DNA from: Heliopora coerulea
Taxonomy: Eukaryota > Cnidaria > Anthozoa > Scleralcyonacea > Helioporidae
NCBI GenBank assembly: GCA_030142905.1
Contig: JASJOG010000205.1
Span: 310,001 to 374,000, forward strand
DNA length: 64,000 bases
Reading direction: 5' to 3'
The notes below the pieces were generated by a model, which made no database searches, had not been told where the DNA came from, and saw only the letters and a list, made by a program, of their open reading frames with translations. This document shows positions 48,601-62,400 of the stretch, piece after piece (position 1 is the stretch's first letter; the number at the start of each line of letters is the position of its first letter). The translations under genes and the position numbers were made by a program.

Positions 48601-51600
48601 ACAGGGTATAATTAAGCGTCCTTGATGAGTCCTGTTCTGATTGAAATAGTCAACATTATATAAACAACACGCTCATAATTCTTTTATGTCCTTCAGATCT
48701 CTAAACGAAGCACGAAACAAAATATTTGTTTTGCACTTTCGATTGACGATTCAACATTTCTTCAACGTTTGTCTGATGAAGAAGTAAACGGTAAGAATTT
48801 GGTGAGAAGTAACTTTAAGGAGATTTTCCAGCAGATATTATACAAGGTATTAGCCTTCCTTCTTAGCTGAACAATTTGTGCATTCTTCAATATGCAGACA
48901 TGACGTGTTGTTAGAAGGGCGCTAAAATATTAGTTTGGAGAAAAATTTCACCATTTACGTCCGCTATATTGATTGATATTGACAAATATAAATGTGAAGT
49001 ATGTTTTACTAAAGCCATGCACGAACGAACATCTTAAATGACAATGTAGTGAATACACCTCGATATATACTGGACAAATTTTATGACTTTAGTTATCAAC
49101 ATTTGTTGTCCATGACTGGGTGTTATGTCGAGAAAATTTGAGTGTGTGTTAAATTGGGAAAGCTCTTCTTGTAAGACCCGACCAGTACCAAAGTTACAAA
49201 AAATGTCGCCATAAGCTCTTCTGTCTAGGAAACGAAGCAGCGATCCTAGGATATACAAGGAATGTTGAAGTATATCCTGACTTCTTTTACCTATTAGCTT
49301 TTCATCATAAAGATGATCAACAGCAGGTATCCTTCATTTTGTAGGTCATCCCTCTTACAATTCTCCAAGCACCCTAACTACGAACGACCTTGAAAACAAT
49401 CGTACGTTTGGCCACAAACGAGTGAAACTTTACGGAAGATTACTTCATACTACGTTTAAAACCAATCAACGCTATGACACGAAGGATATCCGACTTTTTA
49501 TCTTGACCGTTACTGATAGTGAAATTTTGGTGAGCGATTCTTTTGGTGTGTCAGAGGAACTAAGTTCGGATTTCGTCATTCAAGTTCGGTATTCCAGTGG
49601 CAGATCTGTAGGTTGGAATGAGTCTGAACTTTCTGCTGGTCAGCTGCTTTATATGCAGGACTTGGTGATTGAGAAAGGTTAGTAGCTTTGGGGCAAAGTT
49701 GATGAAATTAACGTGATCAACGTTAAAATAGTGGTCCATGCATAAAACTAATGAAGACAACTACAACTGTCACATGAACAATAAATTATTAGAACAAGAT
49801 AGCAACATAAAATAGCGAGAGACCAGAGACATTAACAAAAAGAAAAGCCTCTCAAATTAATTGCGCTATTGGATTAAACCATTCGGTAATTTTTTTCAAC
49901 ACAATCTTTTTTAACATCCCGTGGGCAACATCTTGTTGCCAGTTGCTCCGAGGGCTCAGCAGTATGTAATTCATGTGGCAGTTCCACGAGTTTCACTCTA
50001 AGCTAAATGGTCGTTCGTACATTTTATATTAATAGTTCGCTGCATTTCATTATTTTATTTTTGTCATAGTCGTTGTGTTCTTTCACAAACCTTATCTTCG
50101 TTCAGGTAACTCTACGATCCTTACTGCCGATACGTACTCAAAGATCCAAGTCTTGATTTCTCGATCCACGTTATCGCCTAGTTCCCGTAAACCTGCGTCT
50201 AACATTGATGACGTAAGTTGCTGAAGATCAATGACATAGACACGATATTACACACTCCACTACTAGGAATATGTGTATTGCACATGTCTGTATATCGGTT
50301 GGCGTATTGGCGGAACTTTAGCGGAAGAACCTCATTTGCTGGTATTCCATATGACCTTAACCATGGTGATCATATGTTCTTTTGAATCTCAAGAGATTGA
50401 TTGCAATCGACTTATGTGTGTTTGTATGTCTAAACGCAAGCGCTACGACAGTTTCGCACCTCGCCAATTTAAACAACTGTTACATAGATTAGCGCCGATC
50501 CTAATCTGCATACCGTTGACATATAATTTACTTTTATTACTATTATATGATCAGCTAAGTTGCAAAACTGCATCTGTACTGCCGAAGTACAAGTAATATT
50601 CCAATACACCCTCTCTACGTGCAACAAATAGAGATATTACTCGCCATCGGGAAAAGTTCTGCTTCACCGTTATTTTTTCCTAGGATTTGTGTACATCGCA
50701 TGACCAAATTTCTTGATAGCTTGATTATCTGGTGTTTTCTTTCTTAGCTTTGGCGTCAGACAATGAGTGTCCCGGTGGACGGCGAGATGTACAGCCGTTT
50801 GAGGCGCCATTCGCGCACCGTTCTTCCAAAGCTGAACGCGGATACCGAACGCGATAACTTGGTGTCATTTGAAGGTAAGTTCTTTGAGTAACAGAAGTAA
50901 TAGTAATGGTAATGACAAACAGTAATGTAATTGCTGAAATTTTAATTCTGTCGTTATCTAAACTACAGCAACAATTGCGAGAACTAAAAAGATGGCAGAA
51001 CAGCAGTCCGAACAACGTACATTGCACGCTGATGAAGTTGTCTTGTACTTCAGGTATTATTATCGATGTTGATCAGGAGAACGCTTTCTGTTGGTTTACC
51101 TGCAACGAATGTGGTAGTGACGACATCTCAGAGTTCCAAGAAAAGTAAGCAGATGGTTTGATTTACTTACAAGACCTATCGATGTAGAATGTGGAAAGAT
51201 GCAAGAACGAATTTTTCAGGCCTTTCTGTAATAATTTCCTGCAAAGAATGACGTTACGTTCAGCTTGGCTGGTGGTATGTCCTCCTAACGTTCACTACAA
51301 ACGATTGCACAACCGGTTTACTTTGTACAACGAACTTTGTTTACTATTCCGTTACACTAATTAGCAATTTTTAAACACGTTTTCCTTTTACTAGAACCAA
51401 GTTGACGGTTCAAAGAACTGGACAGAGTGTTCTTGGAACTACTTTCACAATGTTTAAGGACTCGTATTTTTCTTAGGCTTAATGCTTTGTTCATAGTATT
51501 ACAGTGTACTCCATTCGATTATTTACTGGTCACAAGCTACGAGTTTTGTATGTTCTTTCGCACCCGATGTAAAAAATACATTTGTTTTGCCTTTTACTAA

Positions 51601-52601
51601 TACGGCAACGTACTGTTTCCTGCAACTGTACAAAGAAATATGAGAACAATTTAGACTAGTTTTGAAACTATTTTTCATAAGTTCAGAGCATTTGTGCGTA
51701 TTTTGTCTTGTATGTTTTTATACGCAAAAGGAGACTTCAAGAGAGGAAGGTATTAATGAATTTGACAACTAAGACATCTTTTCTCTTTGCAGTTCTTTGT
51801 ATATTTGCAACTCATGTGCCTTGGATATTCGTTCACCTTTGACTAACACTCATTTGGAAGTCTACTTGAAATCTTTAACCTCACCAGCTTTATGCGTCAA
51901 AGTAAAGGTATATTACTCGGTATCTTTTCTGTCGTGTACTTCTCCCAGTTTATACAGAAACCACTAAACAGTTTATCTCCCAAAAAGTTTTAGTTTTCTC
52001 TTCATCAAGATGTAATTATACTTTCTTGGTATATCGTTCTAGCTTCTTCAGTCGACTATATCACGCCTTCTCCCAGCGTCAGATAGAAGTGACGAGGTAA
52101 GCTTATTTTATGGAATACAGGTAGTTCTTTACCAAGACAAATAAATCCTTCCGTACGATATGGTACCATCGCACACCAATGTCATGTTTTACGTAGCTAG
52201 TATTAGAGAATAGTCCTTATTACACTTATCGTACAACACCGTACCGTTGCTCATAGTTCTCCTTCGTTCATGACAGGGTTATGACGTACAGTGTATCTTA
52301 AACAAACACCTCGGACCAATGTCTTGCTACGTCCTTACAAAACAAGACGACAAAGACCCTCATGACAACCTAAAGATAAGTTTCAAACTCGAAGAAATAG
52401 ACGTGAGTAGCAAAGAAACTTAATGTGGAAATCCTTCGGGGAAGCGTAGTGGAGTATCTCCAAAAAATTGCACATAAATCTTTGTTTTCCCCATTGCAGA
52501 GCGATTACCAGACTGTTCTGGCACATAGATTATACAGCCTGACTGCAATGTACACAGGAGATACAGCATTCAAGCGTACATACCTTCGAAAGATGAATTA
52601 A
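39648..52601 (+). CDS. SPIDR (KIAA0146) homologue, homologous-recombination scaffold
   Basis: Twenty-three phase-consistent exons: 39648-39735, 40213-40307, 40617-40662, 41106-41403, 41660-41754, 42440-42508, 43343-43464, 43726-43832, 44357-44573, 45184-45346, 45742-46022, 46498-46554, 47861-47941, 48140-48212, 48697-48790, 49345-49677, 50106-50212, 50748-50874, 51054-51144, 51793-51907, 52043-52096, 52277-52402, 52500-52601 (TAA). They encode about 979 residues (vertebrate SPIDR about 915). Family landmarks seen: IAWSDSDSE; RTGLAERLRKLL; LHRSLMDSMG ... RIQRVYW; GVFAFIDSL; ALSIDD; and the C-terminal DVDQENAFCWFTCNEC, KVKLLQSTISRLLP and YDVQCILNKHLGPMSCYV. In vertebrates SPIDR links BLM and RAD51 in nuclear recombination repair; function here is inferred. 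Weak points: the start codon is not found, and the donor of exon 10 is non-standard (GTCCTG at 45347, or GTACCG at 45299; both keep phase 0). Confidence 0.93.
40535..40592 (+). repeat. tRNA-Ser/Leu-like remnant in SPIDR intron
   Basis: GTGGCTGAGTGGTCTAAAAG resembles the 5' half of a Leu/Ser-type tRNA (A box). It is followed by GATTCTGGCATTGGGCAGAATC, a small hairpin. There is no B box or acceptor stem, so it is a fragment, perhaps SINE-derived. Confidence 0.35.
40773..41042. mobile_element. hAT-like element in SPIDR intron 3
   Basis: The left end CATTGGCATAACTACTG and the complemented right end CAGTGGTGTAATTAAAAC are similar inverted ends enclosing GGGGACC/GGGGCCC-rich words. It ends about 65 bases before the acceptor of the 41106 exon, close enough to matter for splicing. 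Confidence 0.6.
47100..47180. repeat. Degenerate hexamer repeat in SPIDR intron
   Basis: Imperfect six-base words such as GAATTC-GGATTC-GAGTTG-GAGTTA-GGGTTA recur, reading as alternating acidic and hydrophobic residues on one strand and Asn/Ser/Pro on the other. One pair, TTAGGGTTAG, resembles telomere sequence by chance. It lies inside the intron between 46554 and 47861. Confidence 0.6.
51054..51907 (+). other. SPIDR zinc-ribbon-like element split over two exons
   Basis: Exons 51054-51144 and 51793-51907 together encode CNEC ... CNSC, two CxxC pairs separated by 15 residues (cysteines at about 834, 837, 853 and 856, counting from the 39648 exon). Vertebrate SPIDR has the same spaced CxxC pairs between DVDE...AF.W and KVKLLQ. 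This suggests a zinc ribbon next to an OB-fold-like core. Metal binding is inference. Confidence 0.7.
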
Positions 52602-53434
52602 AAATTAGCAGTAATTTGCAATTGATTTCTCGTCAGCATCTTGTGTACGCTAAATTATGAACGGCTGACATAAGTGGTAGAATATGATGATTTCTGTAAA
52701 GTCTAACCGAGTTCACGTAGGATTGCTGTATCATGGGTATTTATAGATTTTTCCGAAGACAACTTAAATCGGCGAATCAGGATTGGAGAATTTTGACTGG
52801 AAATAAAAGTAATTACGGTTCGTTCTATCCAGTGAATCTCACACACTGATAGAAGAGGTTCCACCAATGTATTTGCTGAGTAGCCACCGTATAGAAGTCT
52901 ATTTCTGTATCACTGTATAACATTACATGCAGAACCCTTTGGCATGCCAGGGCTTGCACTGGAATGACTCAAAGGTTACTTTGAATGTTTGACTCTTTAC
53001 ATCATTACCCTCAACAACACCACACGGCAACCTTGATACAAAAATTGAAATTGAGAGGAACTGCTCTTGTGAGACTAGTGTAAGTCTAAAGCTACGGCCC
53101 AGGGACCATCATGAATATCACATGTTTTGTTTAATCCTTGTACTGACAGCCTTCCTGGGCAACATATACCCGTCTCAGTACGAAATTTAATCCGTTGCCA
53201 GACGGAGATCTTGGTTCTCTGTCAATCCAGCTGGATCAAACCATAATCCAAACCTTTACGAATTTGTACCTGTCATCTGACCTTTTCCAGGTAGTCGAGC
53301 AATACACGTCTCAAATATTGGTCACTTTTTCAATCTTACGTGATGTCTTGTGGACGACAAAACCGTAAGTCATGTTGGTACTGAGCTCACGAGTCTTGCT
53401 CGCCACGTTCCGAAGTGGACAAACTTTGGTCCAC
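52602..53434. other. Tail-to-tail intergenic region, SPIDR / UTP4
   Basis: 833 bases separate the SPIDR stop from the UTP4 stop. AATAAA at 52802-52807 is a likely SPIDR poly(A) signal. On the minus strand ATTAAA variants at 53186-53191 and 53130-53135 could serve UTP4. No gene lies between. Confidence 0.6.
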
Positions 53435-56400
53435 TTATGTGCCATATCGTTTGCGGTGCAACGTTGGAGGCAAACTATCCATGATAGACAACCAAGATCT
53501 TTCCACTGTTACGAGGGAATTGTCCTGGTTAAGACCTAGGAAGAGCAAAGGCTAAAAAAAAAAGGGAAAGTTGTGGGAGATCGTTCATTTGACTTCCACT
53601 GAACGCTGATCAACGCGGTACAATTGTCGCATAAGATTGTTCCTGCTGGTGTATGTGATTGACTCACGAGAGTCACCAGAACGTTTTGCAACATTCGCGA
53701 ACAAATCGTGAGCATGCATTGTTCATTTAAAGGATTATCACATACGCCAGGGCGTTCAACCGTATGCAACAATCTGATCGTGGGGATGGGCCTTTCGTTC
53801 ATTCTTGTCCTCAGATCCCGTCACTTCTCTTAGCGCAGTCGCACCAAAAGGACTGAGGCTATGGAAACGCAGACACCGATAATGTCATTGGTTGATTGAA
53901 TGAGACGTATATGGAGAAGCTTTGATTCGTAGAAACCGGGTGTCCCAAAAGAAGTGACAGCATCTTGGGTCGACACTACCATAACACGTGAGCATGAGGC
54001 TGATTTTTATACTCCATATCGTTGAGAACAAGGGATAATTTTCAGCGAAATATCTTTCCATCACGACGGCTCTGGTTGAACAACGTATTTCTGTTTGGAG
54101 TGGTGTATATGAAATATCTCAGATAGCTGAACTGGAATTAAACAGTTTTAACGTTTTGGTTAGACAAAGTGAAAAAGTTTGGCTTAGTCCCTTTCGATGT
54201 TTGAGGAGACTTTAAGAAAGATATTGTGATATTCTGATCGCTGTGTTTCATGATTTTGCATTCAAAGATTCGAAACATCACCGTAAGATTAACAAAATAG
54301 GAATAAGCATTACCACTGATTACGGCGATGAGCTAAAGTACGCAAGTAGGGTTAGTTATCGTACATTATCATACTGGATTTAATTTCGTGAATTCTTAAA
54401 TTTCTTTGAATACGCGCTGGGGATTAGAGCAGTCGTTGGACTAGGAGTTACACTCTTCAGAGCGGATATCACGAAAAAGCCTCACCTTGGTGAAACACTC
54501 GTGACATTTGCAGTCGATCTATTGCGACATCATGGATGTTCTAACCTGATATTTCCTGCACACTTTGAAGCTATCTGGCTGTAACACTTCTTGTTCACCA
54601 GACTCTTCTGACATGTCTTCGTGTTTCCTTTTCCCTTTCTTCGCGTGAGCCTCGACGTTGTTGTGTTGTGTTTCAAATAATTTGACATGTTTCGGTGGCA
54701 ACGGCTGCAATTGAATTATATGTAAGTAAACCGCTGGAGCTTTGCGTTTGCTCCAGTCTTCATTTTCAGCAAAAGATTCTCGGACACGAAAAGATGTGGC
54801 GGGCATTTGGCGTTAGTGCTGTGGCTGTTTGGTCGGTAAACTCTCTGGGACTGGTCTAACTATCTCAGAAAACCTTCGTTAAAGGCTGTTTCTTGTTGGG
54901 TTAAACTGTTTTGTTTTACTCTTACTGATGCACTTTGAACTATTCAGTGACTCACAAGCCATGGATACTATACATAACACTGTGGCCAGCTGGACAATCA
55001 GTGTGAAAGACCAGTTTCTTGTTAGTCATTTTAACTTGAGTTTTATCATTGAAAGCAACATAGCCCAAGAAGCATACCTTAGTTGTATCTACAAGCGCGA
55101 ACATATCGTGGCTATGCAATAACAGAACACCCGGAGTGCGAAGATCAAAGAGAATGTCGATTACTTTGGTGCGAAGAACTTGCCATTGTCGCGGTAAGCC
55201 AGTTTGTGCAGCTTGCTTTGACCATTCTGTCATTTTCATCTTCTCGACATCAAACATGACAATCTTAAAAACGAGACAATTATAATGCATTAGATGTTTA
55301 TAACCCATATCCCATCAAGTTCCTAGATTGTTCACTGCAAGGTTTAATTACCTCTTTTTTGGTACTAGCAAGCGTTAAGATGTTCGCCCCTGGTTGGAAC
55401 GCCATGGCCGTGGTTTGCCAGGTAAATCTAGGGAGGCTGCAACGATGCTAAACAGTGAAAAATGGTAATTTAAATTTAAACATAATAAGACAATGGGAAT
55501 GCGAGAAGAGCAGGATATTTTTCGAGGAGACGGTTACGCTGTCCAACGGAAGAGATTTTACGTAGAATTTTCAAAACACTACCAGAATAACGTAGTGGTT
55601 TGGTGTTAATAACCCCAGGCTTGTTGACCCAGAAAATGCTTTTTTGACGCTCTGATTGCAATGAAAAGGTCACCTGATTGACGAGAATATATTGGTTTGT
55701 AACCATGAGACATGTGGGCACTAGTTTTACGAAACAGTACACTCTTAACTTGGTACCTCCAATTACCTTTGCGCTTTGAATATCAAAGACGTTAGTGCAA
55801 CGAGCGCTATCAGTGCATGCGCACAGCGTTCCATCCGTACTGACCGCCATTACGGTTACAGGAGAATATGGATCTGGTTGGAGAAGAAAAGGATATGATT
55901 ATATTGACATTAATGGTAGAGTGAATAGTTTAAAAACTTCAGCATTAGCTAACATTGAGCTTTCCTCAGTCTATCAGAGAACCAGACTAAAACTTGGTAG
56001 TTGCTGTAAATTGTTGAACTAGCCAGTTGAGATTTGTCCTTTAGCCGAACATATTTTTCAAGCATTAGTTCCTTCCCTTTGTTGGACAGCACTTAATCAC
56101 GTACCTAAATTTTTTCGATCGACTTCTGTTGTGATGACGGGAAATGCTAAGGTCTCCACGCTTACAGGATGGGCAGTTAGGTCAATAATCTGAAAATAAG
56201 TTACATGAGTTGAGTGTGTACGTGTACTTTCTTAACGCACGCTTTAGGATTATAACTGAGCTTGACTCGTGTAAATTTTAAAAGCTAAGGAAACTTGGCT
56301 TACTTGTAAAGATTTCTCATTTGAGACAGTAATAAGTTTAGAGCAATCTGGTGTGAATTTCATCTTATGTGCAGGCAGTATGTGCTCTGGTAAACATTTA

Positions 56401-59400
56401 ACCTAAACCACAGAGAATAAAATGAACAGTTTGTTACCGTTAGTTTGTTGAATGATTCCGAATAAATCAATTTCAAAATACAAGTCTCTTACATACCCTT
56501 TGAACAAGCGTGGACGGATCTGAGTTTTCCTGAATGAAGTTGAATGAAAAAACGTGAGCAAATAACACGAGTCAATGCTGGATCTGCATTAAAGTTGGTA
56601 TGGGTTTAGTTTGTATTGCCAGTAATAGTTTGTACAAACTGAGTGAGAGTGAAACGTAACTTGCCGGTCACTGCAGTCCAATGAACCTCGTCCCCTGGTC
56701 GGAAGTCGAAACAATTGCCTTTTTAAGCGATTTGGTAAACTTAGCACTACGTTATATGATGGAACTCATTCATAAACGCCACAAGATTTGAGATTGTTTT
56801 GTACACAGATCAATTTGGCCGAATTCAAACGTTTGCGACGCAGCACTGCTATTCAATTATTTTGAAACACAAGATATCGATTGGGTATTGCTAAATACTG
56901 AGTTTAAGTTAATAATATTCCAGCCAATGTCAACATAGATATTGCAATGAACGGAAATTTCCAATAAATACAAACAGGTAAATCGTTCAATCTGGGCGGC
57001 CTTGAGGGAACCACCGGGAAGAAATAAATGTCCGGATGGGAAATTTAAGGACCCGGTTATCCAAAAATTGAAGGCGAAAGATGTTCTTAAGCGTGATCAG
57101 TGAAAATGAACACTATCTACAAACCAGATTCAACTTGAAGATACTGAGGTGAGAGACGTCTGAAAACGCGGTCCACATACAATCTTCAGAAACTGCAGAA
57201 CACACAATGTGATTGGGGCCCTGTAAATAAAAGAATACGTAAACAAAAGTAAACTGAGCCTGTCTAAACACATTTTTCTTTTCATCCAAAAGAGTCACCA
57301 GAAGTCTATAGTCAACACTTTCTTAAGCTTTGCTGTAGAAGCAAAGTTTTGACAACTAATATCCTTAAATAGGGTACAGCTTTATCTCTACAGAAACGTG
57401 GCTGTTTTTTCCCAAAGAAAATTCAAGATAATGTAATAGAAAGCGTGTGGTGGAAAAATCGTTACAAGAGACAAAGTTATGACTCGGTATAGTATCTCCT
57501 TGATGATATTGAATCTCACTTATCCGGAAAACATACAAGCGACAAATATAGAAACCGAATGTCTAAACTTGTTTTTACCTTCGCATCAATCTGTAGCAAA
57601 TGTGACGGGTTTTCTTCATGACAGAGACTCTCTTCATTCACTGTACAATTAATTAAATACAAGTCGATTAACCCTTTAAATCCCAGATTTTTAAAAAGGA
57701 TTTTAGATTATTCAATCAATTCAAAATTGTTTTGAAATCTGTTTACAAATTGTACAGATATGTATGGTCTAGAGCTGAAGGTTTGGTTAGCCAGTTTCAG
57801 AATTATTCTCTGGGTAACATGAAGAGAAAGTTTCTTGATTAACCAACACTTCGAGCTCATATTTGGCATTTACACTCGACTACATGAAATGGAGTGTATG
57901 GATGATAAAGGAAATTTTCGAGTATCTAAATCTTACATTTTAAGAGCCAGCCGGGACCAGTTGCGAAAAATGCTACTCCAATGGTTACAGATGTGGCCCT
58001 CACATTTTTACCAGACAATTTTCCTGTAAGAGACAGCATTTCCCGCTGTCCCTTAATCCAGCAGTGAGAGGTTTCCAATGTGAACGTTTGGGGCTAGTTA
58101 CCTGTCTTCCCTAGTTTCCAAAAATGAAGAGCTGTTGGTTTTTGATACATCAGAACTTGTGCTTGGCTTGAAAGACAAATTTCTGGAGTCTGGAAGAAAG
58201 TCAAGAAATACCACTGCGATTTCAATATTTGGTCTCCACAATACTTATATCCACGAGTTGCATATTAATCATTAATTTCAGTAAAAGATGAACAGGCAAC
58301 AAAGTAGACTATACGCACTGACTCTTGGCTTTCGAACTCTGTTTCCTTTAACATATCCAGGTATTGCACAGTTTTTTCTCGAAGTTATTCGTCATTCCAA
58401 TTAATAAGTAACCACGGTTACAGTAATGAACTACTCTACCTGTGGAAGTGGATGTATTTTCCTTGGCTTTGAATTTCCATACTTCTTGGCGGAATAAACC
58501 ATAATGTTTGTATCAACCCCTATGATCAATGGTCAAAACGAAGTAGTAGAGCCAGACTACATTATGTTAATCAAAAAACGCACAAAGAATTCCTCTTAGC
58601 TATAGCTGAATTCAGTGGTTAGGCCATCTCTGGCAATCGAAAGATCAAGTGCTCGATTCCCATCTGAGGCTGAGTAAACTTGCCAGTGACCTTGCGTTTT
58701 GTTTTTTTGTTTTTTGTTTTTTTTTTTAACTAAATAAAGGCGATGTTACTCAAAATGATTTTCAATGACAAGTTGGAATTCAAATTACGTCACATAAAAG
58801 ATTGACAGACGTAGATTTTTTCTGCAGCTCCATTTGAATTATAAATAGTAGTTAAAAATCATTCCGTGTCATTTCATCTTAAAATCCGTCATATTGTCAC
58901 CAAATCCTGACAGATGGTTGCCGAAATATCCGAGGCTGAATATGTTGATGTTGGGGCCTTTTTCAAAAGTTTACGTTATTATTATTCACTGAAAATAAAC
59001 GAAAGTGTTTTGCATGGGCAAGCCAATAGTAGTTTTGCTTTTTCGAACCCTTCTCAGGCAAGCGTATTCAAAAGTTGGCGAACTCAATGAATTCGACTAA
59101 TCGTGGAGATAAAGTGAAAATGAAAGTGAAAATGTATCCGTGTGGGCAGGGGACTTAGTTTCTCTTAGTTTTCCCTACCTCCTGACACTAACAAACAATC
59201 GACGAAACGTTCTTTGTGCATCTCCACCAAGGCCAGTGCTCTTATATCGTGCGTATGGGATCTGGTATAACTTGATCTGATCCACGATGGATTGCCATTC
59301 TAAAAGATTGTTAATAAGTAATGATGAGCCATGTTCTTTTGCTCTCTCTCCTTGGTATGTCTCCAAATGTATACACCTAGCCCCGTTTACCGACAAGAAG

Positions 59401-62400
59401 TGGTCCATGGAGCACGTAATCCGTGCTGTGACGCAATTTCGTCATACCCAAAGCCTCGTACGGCAGACAGAATAACCGATAAACCGACAACTCTACCCTC
59501 GCTTCGCATGCTACCCCTGATGGCTGATGGAAAACTTCATATGAAGAAAGAAAATAACCAACCATACAACACTGCTAGGTACCTTATCTGTTATTAATTT
59601 AAATTGCATCAATTTATTGTCTACACCAGAGGAGTAAACTGTGTCTTCTTGCTAAAAAATAACAGAAAAAACAACCTGTTAATGGAAATGCTATGATTAC
59701 TTTTGGACAGTAATGGCATACAAAACTTCACTATGGTTACATCCCATATAATTCTTTACACTAAAGAGTCTATTGAAGTTAGCTGTACAGGTTGGGGTAG
59801 CCTAGAGTGGCTGCTTTTTGTAAGTTTGATGGTGGTATCATGACTTCATGCACTTTTACCAAGTGTGTTATATGTTCACAATTTGTCATACTTTGTAATT
59901 TCAGATTGACTATTTATTGAAGAAAAAACACTGTCACCTGCCGTAAACTCAATCATACTAGCTAATTTAATGAACAGACTGGAAAATTCAAGAGTTAAAA
60001 CATTTGAACGTGGTTACTGTACCTTGTTGATACAAACTGCCAAAACATCAGCAATATGGACATTAAAACTCTAGGAAAAAATTGTTCAACATATTTGTTT
60101 ACAATCTCTGGGTTAATATAACCCATTGGTCAATTGCTTGTCAAGTAAACAAAATACTTATAATCAATATTATGTAAGTAACCACATTGATACGAATTAA
60201 TCCCATACTTTGATCAATGTTCCATGCTTGCCATCCCAGAATTGTGTTTTTCCCAAGGAATCACCACTGATAATGGTGAAATTACTAAAATTGTAGAAAT
60301 ACAAGCCAGGAAGTATGATTAATGATATTTTAATGTAATCATTGTCAAAACCATTGAAGCTGGTACATTAAAACATTCACTAACAACAATCCTCCTCTAC
60401 TCACATGTACACTGGCCACTACAGTTAATATTTGAAACTTTATTAGAAACTTTTCCTTGTTATGCAAAGTATGCCCCAAAATTAAACATCTAAAAATCAG
60501 TTCTATGACAAAAAGAGCTTTTGCTTGGCATATAGACTAAAAATAACAGATATTTTCATTAGAACGTCTTATTCTAGAGTACAGAAACTTTACCTTGTAA
60601 CTGCTAAAGACCAAACCAACGTATTTCTTTGAGAAAAGTTATCCATAGTAATACGTAGCCTTGCATGACCTGACAATAGGAAGAAAGCACTAACCAATCA
60701 ATGCTTGAAGATCTGGGTACAATGATAATATTGATCTTGGCTATTGATTTTCTGGGTGGAAAGTGTAATCGTAATATAAAGATCAGAGCCCAGCTCAGAA
60801 TTCTTAAGTGTATCGCCATAGTGAAAGAGGCAAGTTGAAAAGTTTTAAAACATGTTTACTGATGTTTCATTGTGGCATGCAACATCTTCAGAGTGTAGGT
60901 TTACAGGGATGAGAAAAAACTATATATATAGATTCCTATACTGTATATAGCTTTTTCTTATCCCTGTAAACCTACACTCTGAAGATGTTGCACACCACAA
61001 CGAAACATCAGTAAACATGTTTTAAAACTTTTCAACTTGCCTCTTTCACTATGGCGATACACTTAAGAATTCTGAGCTGGGCTCTGATCTTTATATTACG
61101 ATACTATTGATATTATTGATTTTGGTGTGAGAGAGCTTGCAATGATGTTTTCAAGGGAAACATATGTTAACAAACATTACCTGTTGACACTTCATATACC
61201 CTAATGGTTCCGTCTGATCCTCCTGCAACCAAAACTTGGCCATCTTTATGCCAGCAAAGAGACAAAATTCGACCTGTAGGGTGCATGGGCAAACTAAATT
61301 CAAATACTAGAATTCATGCTGATTAACATCTCTATATTGATAATTATATTGCACTAACAAGTATCTGTACTGAACAAAATAGACACTGTATGTCTTTAAC
61401 TGATCAACAAAATTTATACATACAAATATATATCTAATTCTGAATTATTTAAACAAACTATTATATTCTGAATCACACAGACAAAAATATATTTAGATTC
61501 AAATAAAATCAACTCTCCCATAAAAGACCTTTGCTTGAGATGACAGTTTTTCCTCGTTCAGCCAAGGCAGTTCATTAACCTTTTAGCTTTCTACATCTTA
61601 TTTACAGTAAATTCCAAATGGAAATGGATGACATACACCTCAAATATAGTCTTTTCATTCAGGTATTCATAAACAAAATACCTTTTTCTAACCTCCCACC
61701 CTCATCATTTTTAGAATTCAAATTACATTTTATGCCACCTTGAAATTGATGGACCAACCTTTTATCTTAAACTGATCACTTAAATCACTCCCTACCTTCT
61801 TGCTTGGTAAAAACTCTTGCATATTCTAATTTGTCCAATGTAATGTCAAACAAGCGAACACAGCCATCTTCGTGTCCAGTCTAATATAAGTTTATAATGT
61901 GAGTTATAAGTTAATCCAAAATTGTTTTAAAAATACTTGATATAAAGTAAAAGGTATAACCATACGGCCATCAAACTTTGTTCATGGTTGATTGCTAGAC
62001 TCCACACAGCTCCCCCATAGGAATCCACAGACATCTAAATAATTAAACAAGCTATAGTAAAGACCTGTTTATGCAAAATGTGTAAATGATGGAATAGTTT
62101 GCCTCTCAACCTTAAACAATTTTTAGAGATTAACAATTATTACCTCATGTTAATGGGTAATATTCGTAGCTATTTTTTTTAGATCTTATTCTTAGTTAGA
62201 TTAATTGTTCTTATTTCAAGGGCCACAAGTTTATTAGCTGTAGCTATTAGGTATTACTCTCATTAAAGTCTGTATGTCTGTCTGTCTGTCTGTATATATT
62301 ATGTGTATGTCATGACACCTTTAAACATTCAAATTTTCAATGTGCAAATTGTGCCATGTTTTAAATTGATTGTTGTCAATGATAAACAAACCTTGGAAGA

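Noticed and set aside
59287..59597. Plus-strand open frames over UTP4 exon 11
   Set aside because: They are antisense shadows. The minus strand carries the phase-consistent exon encoding HTHDIRALA and LLVSGG.
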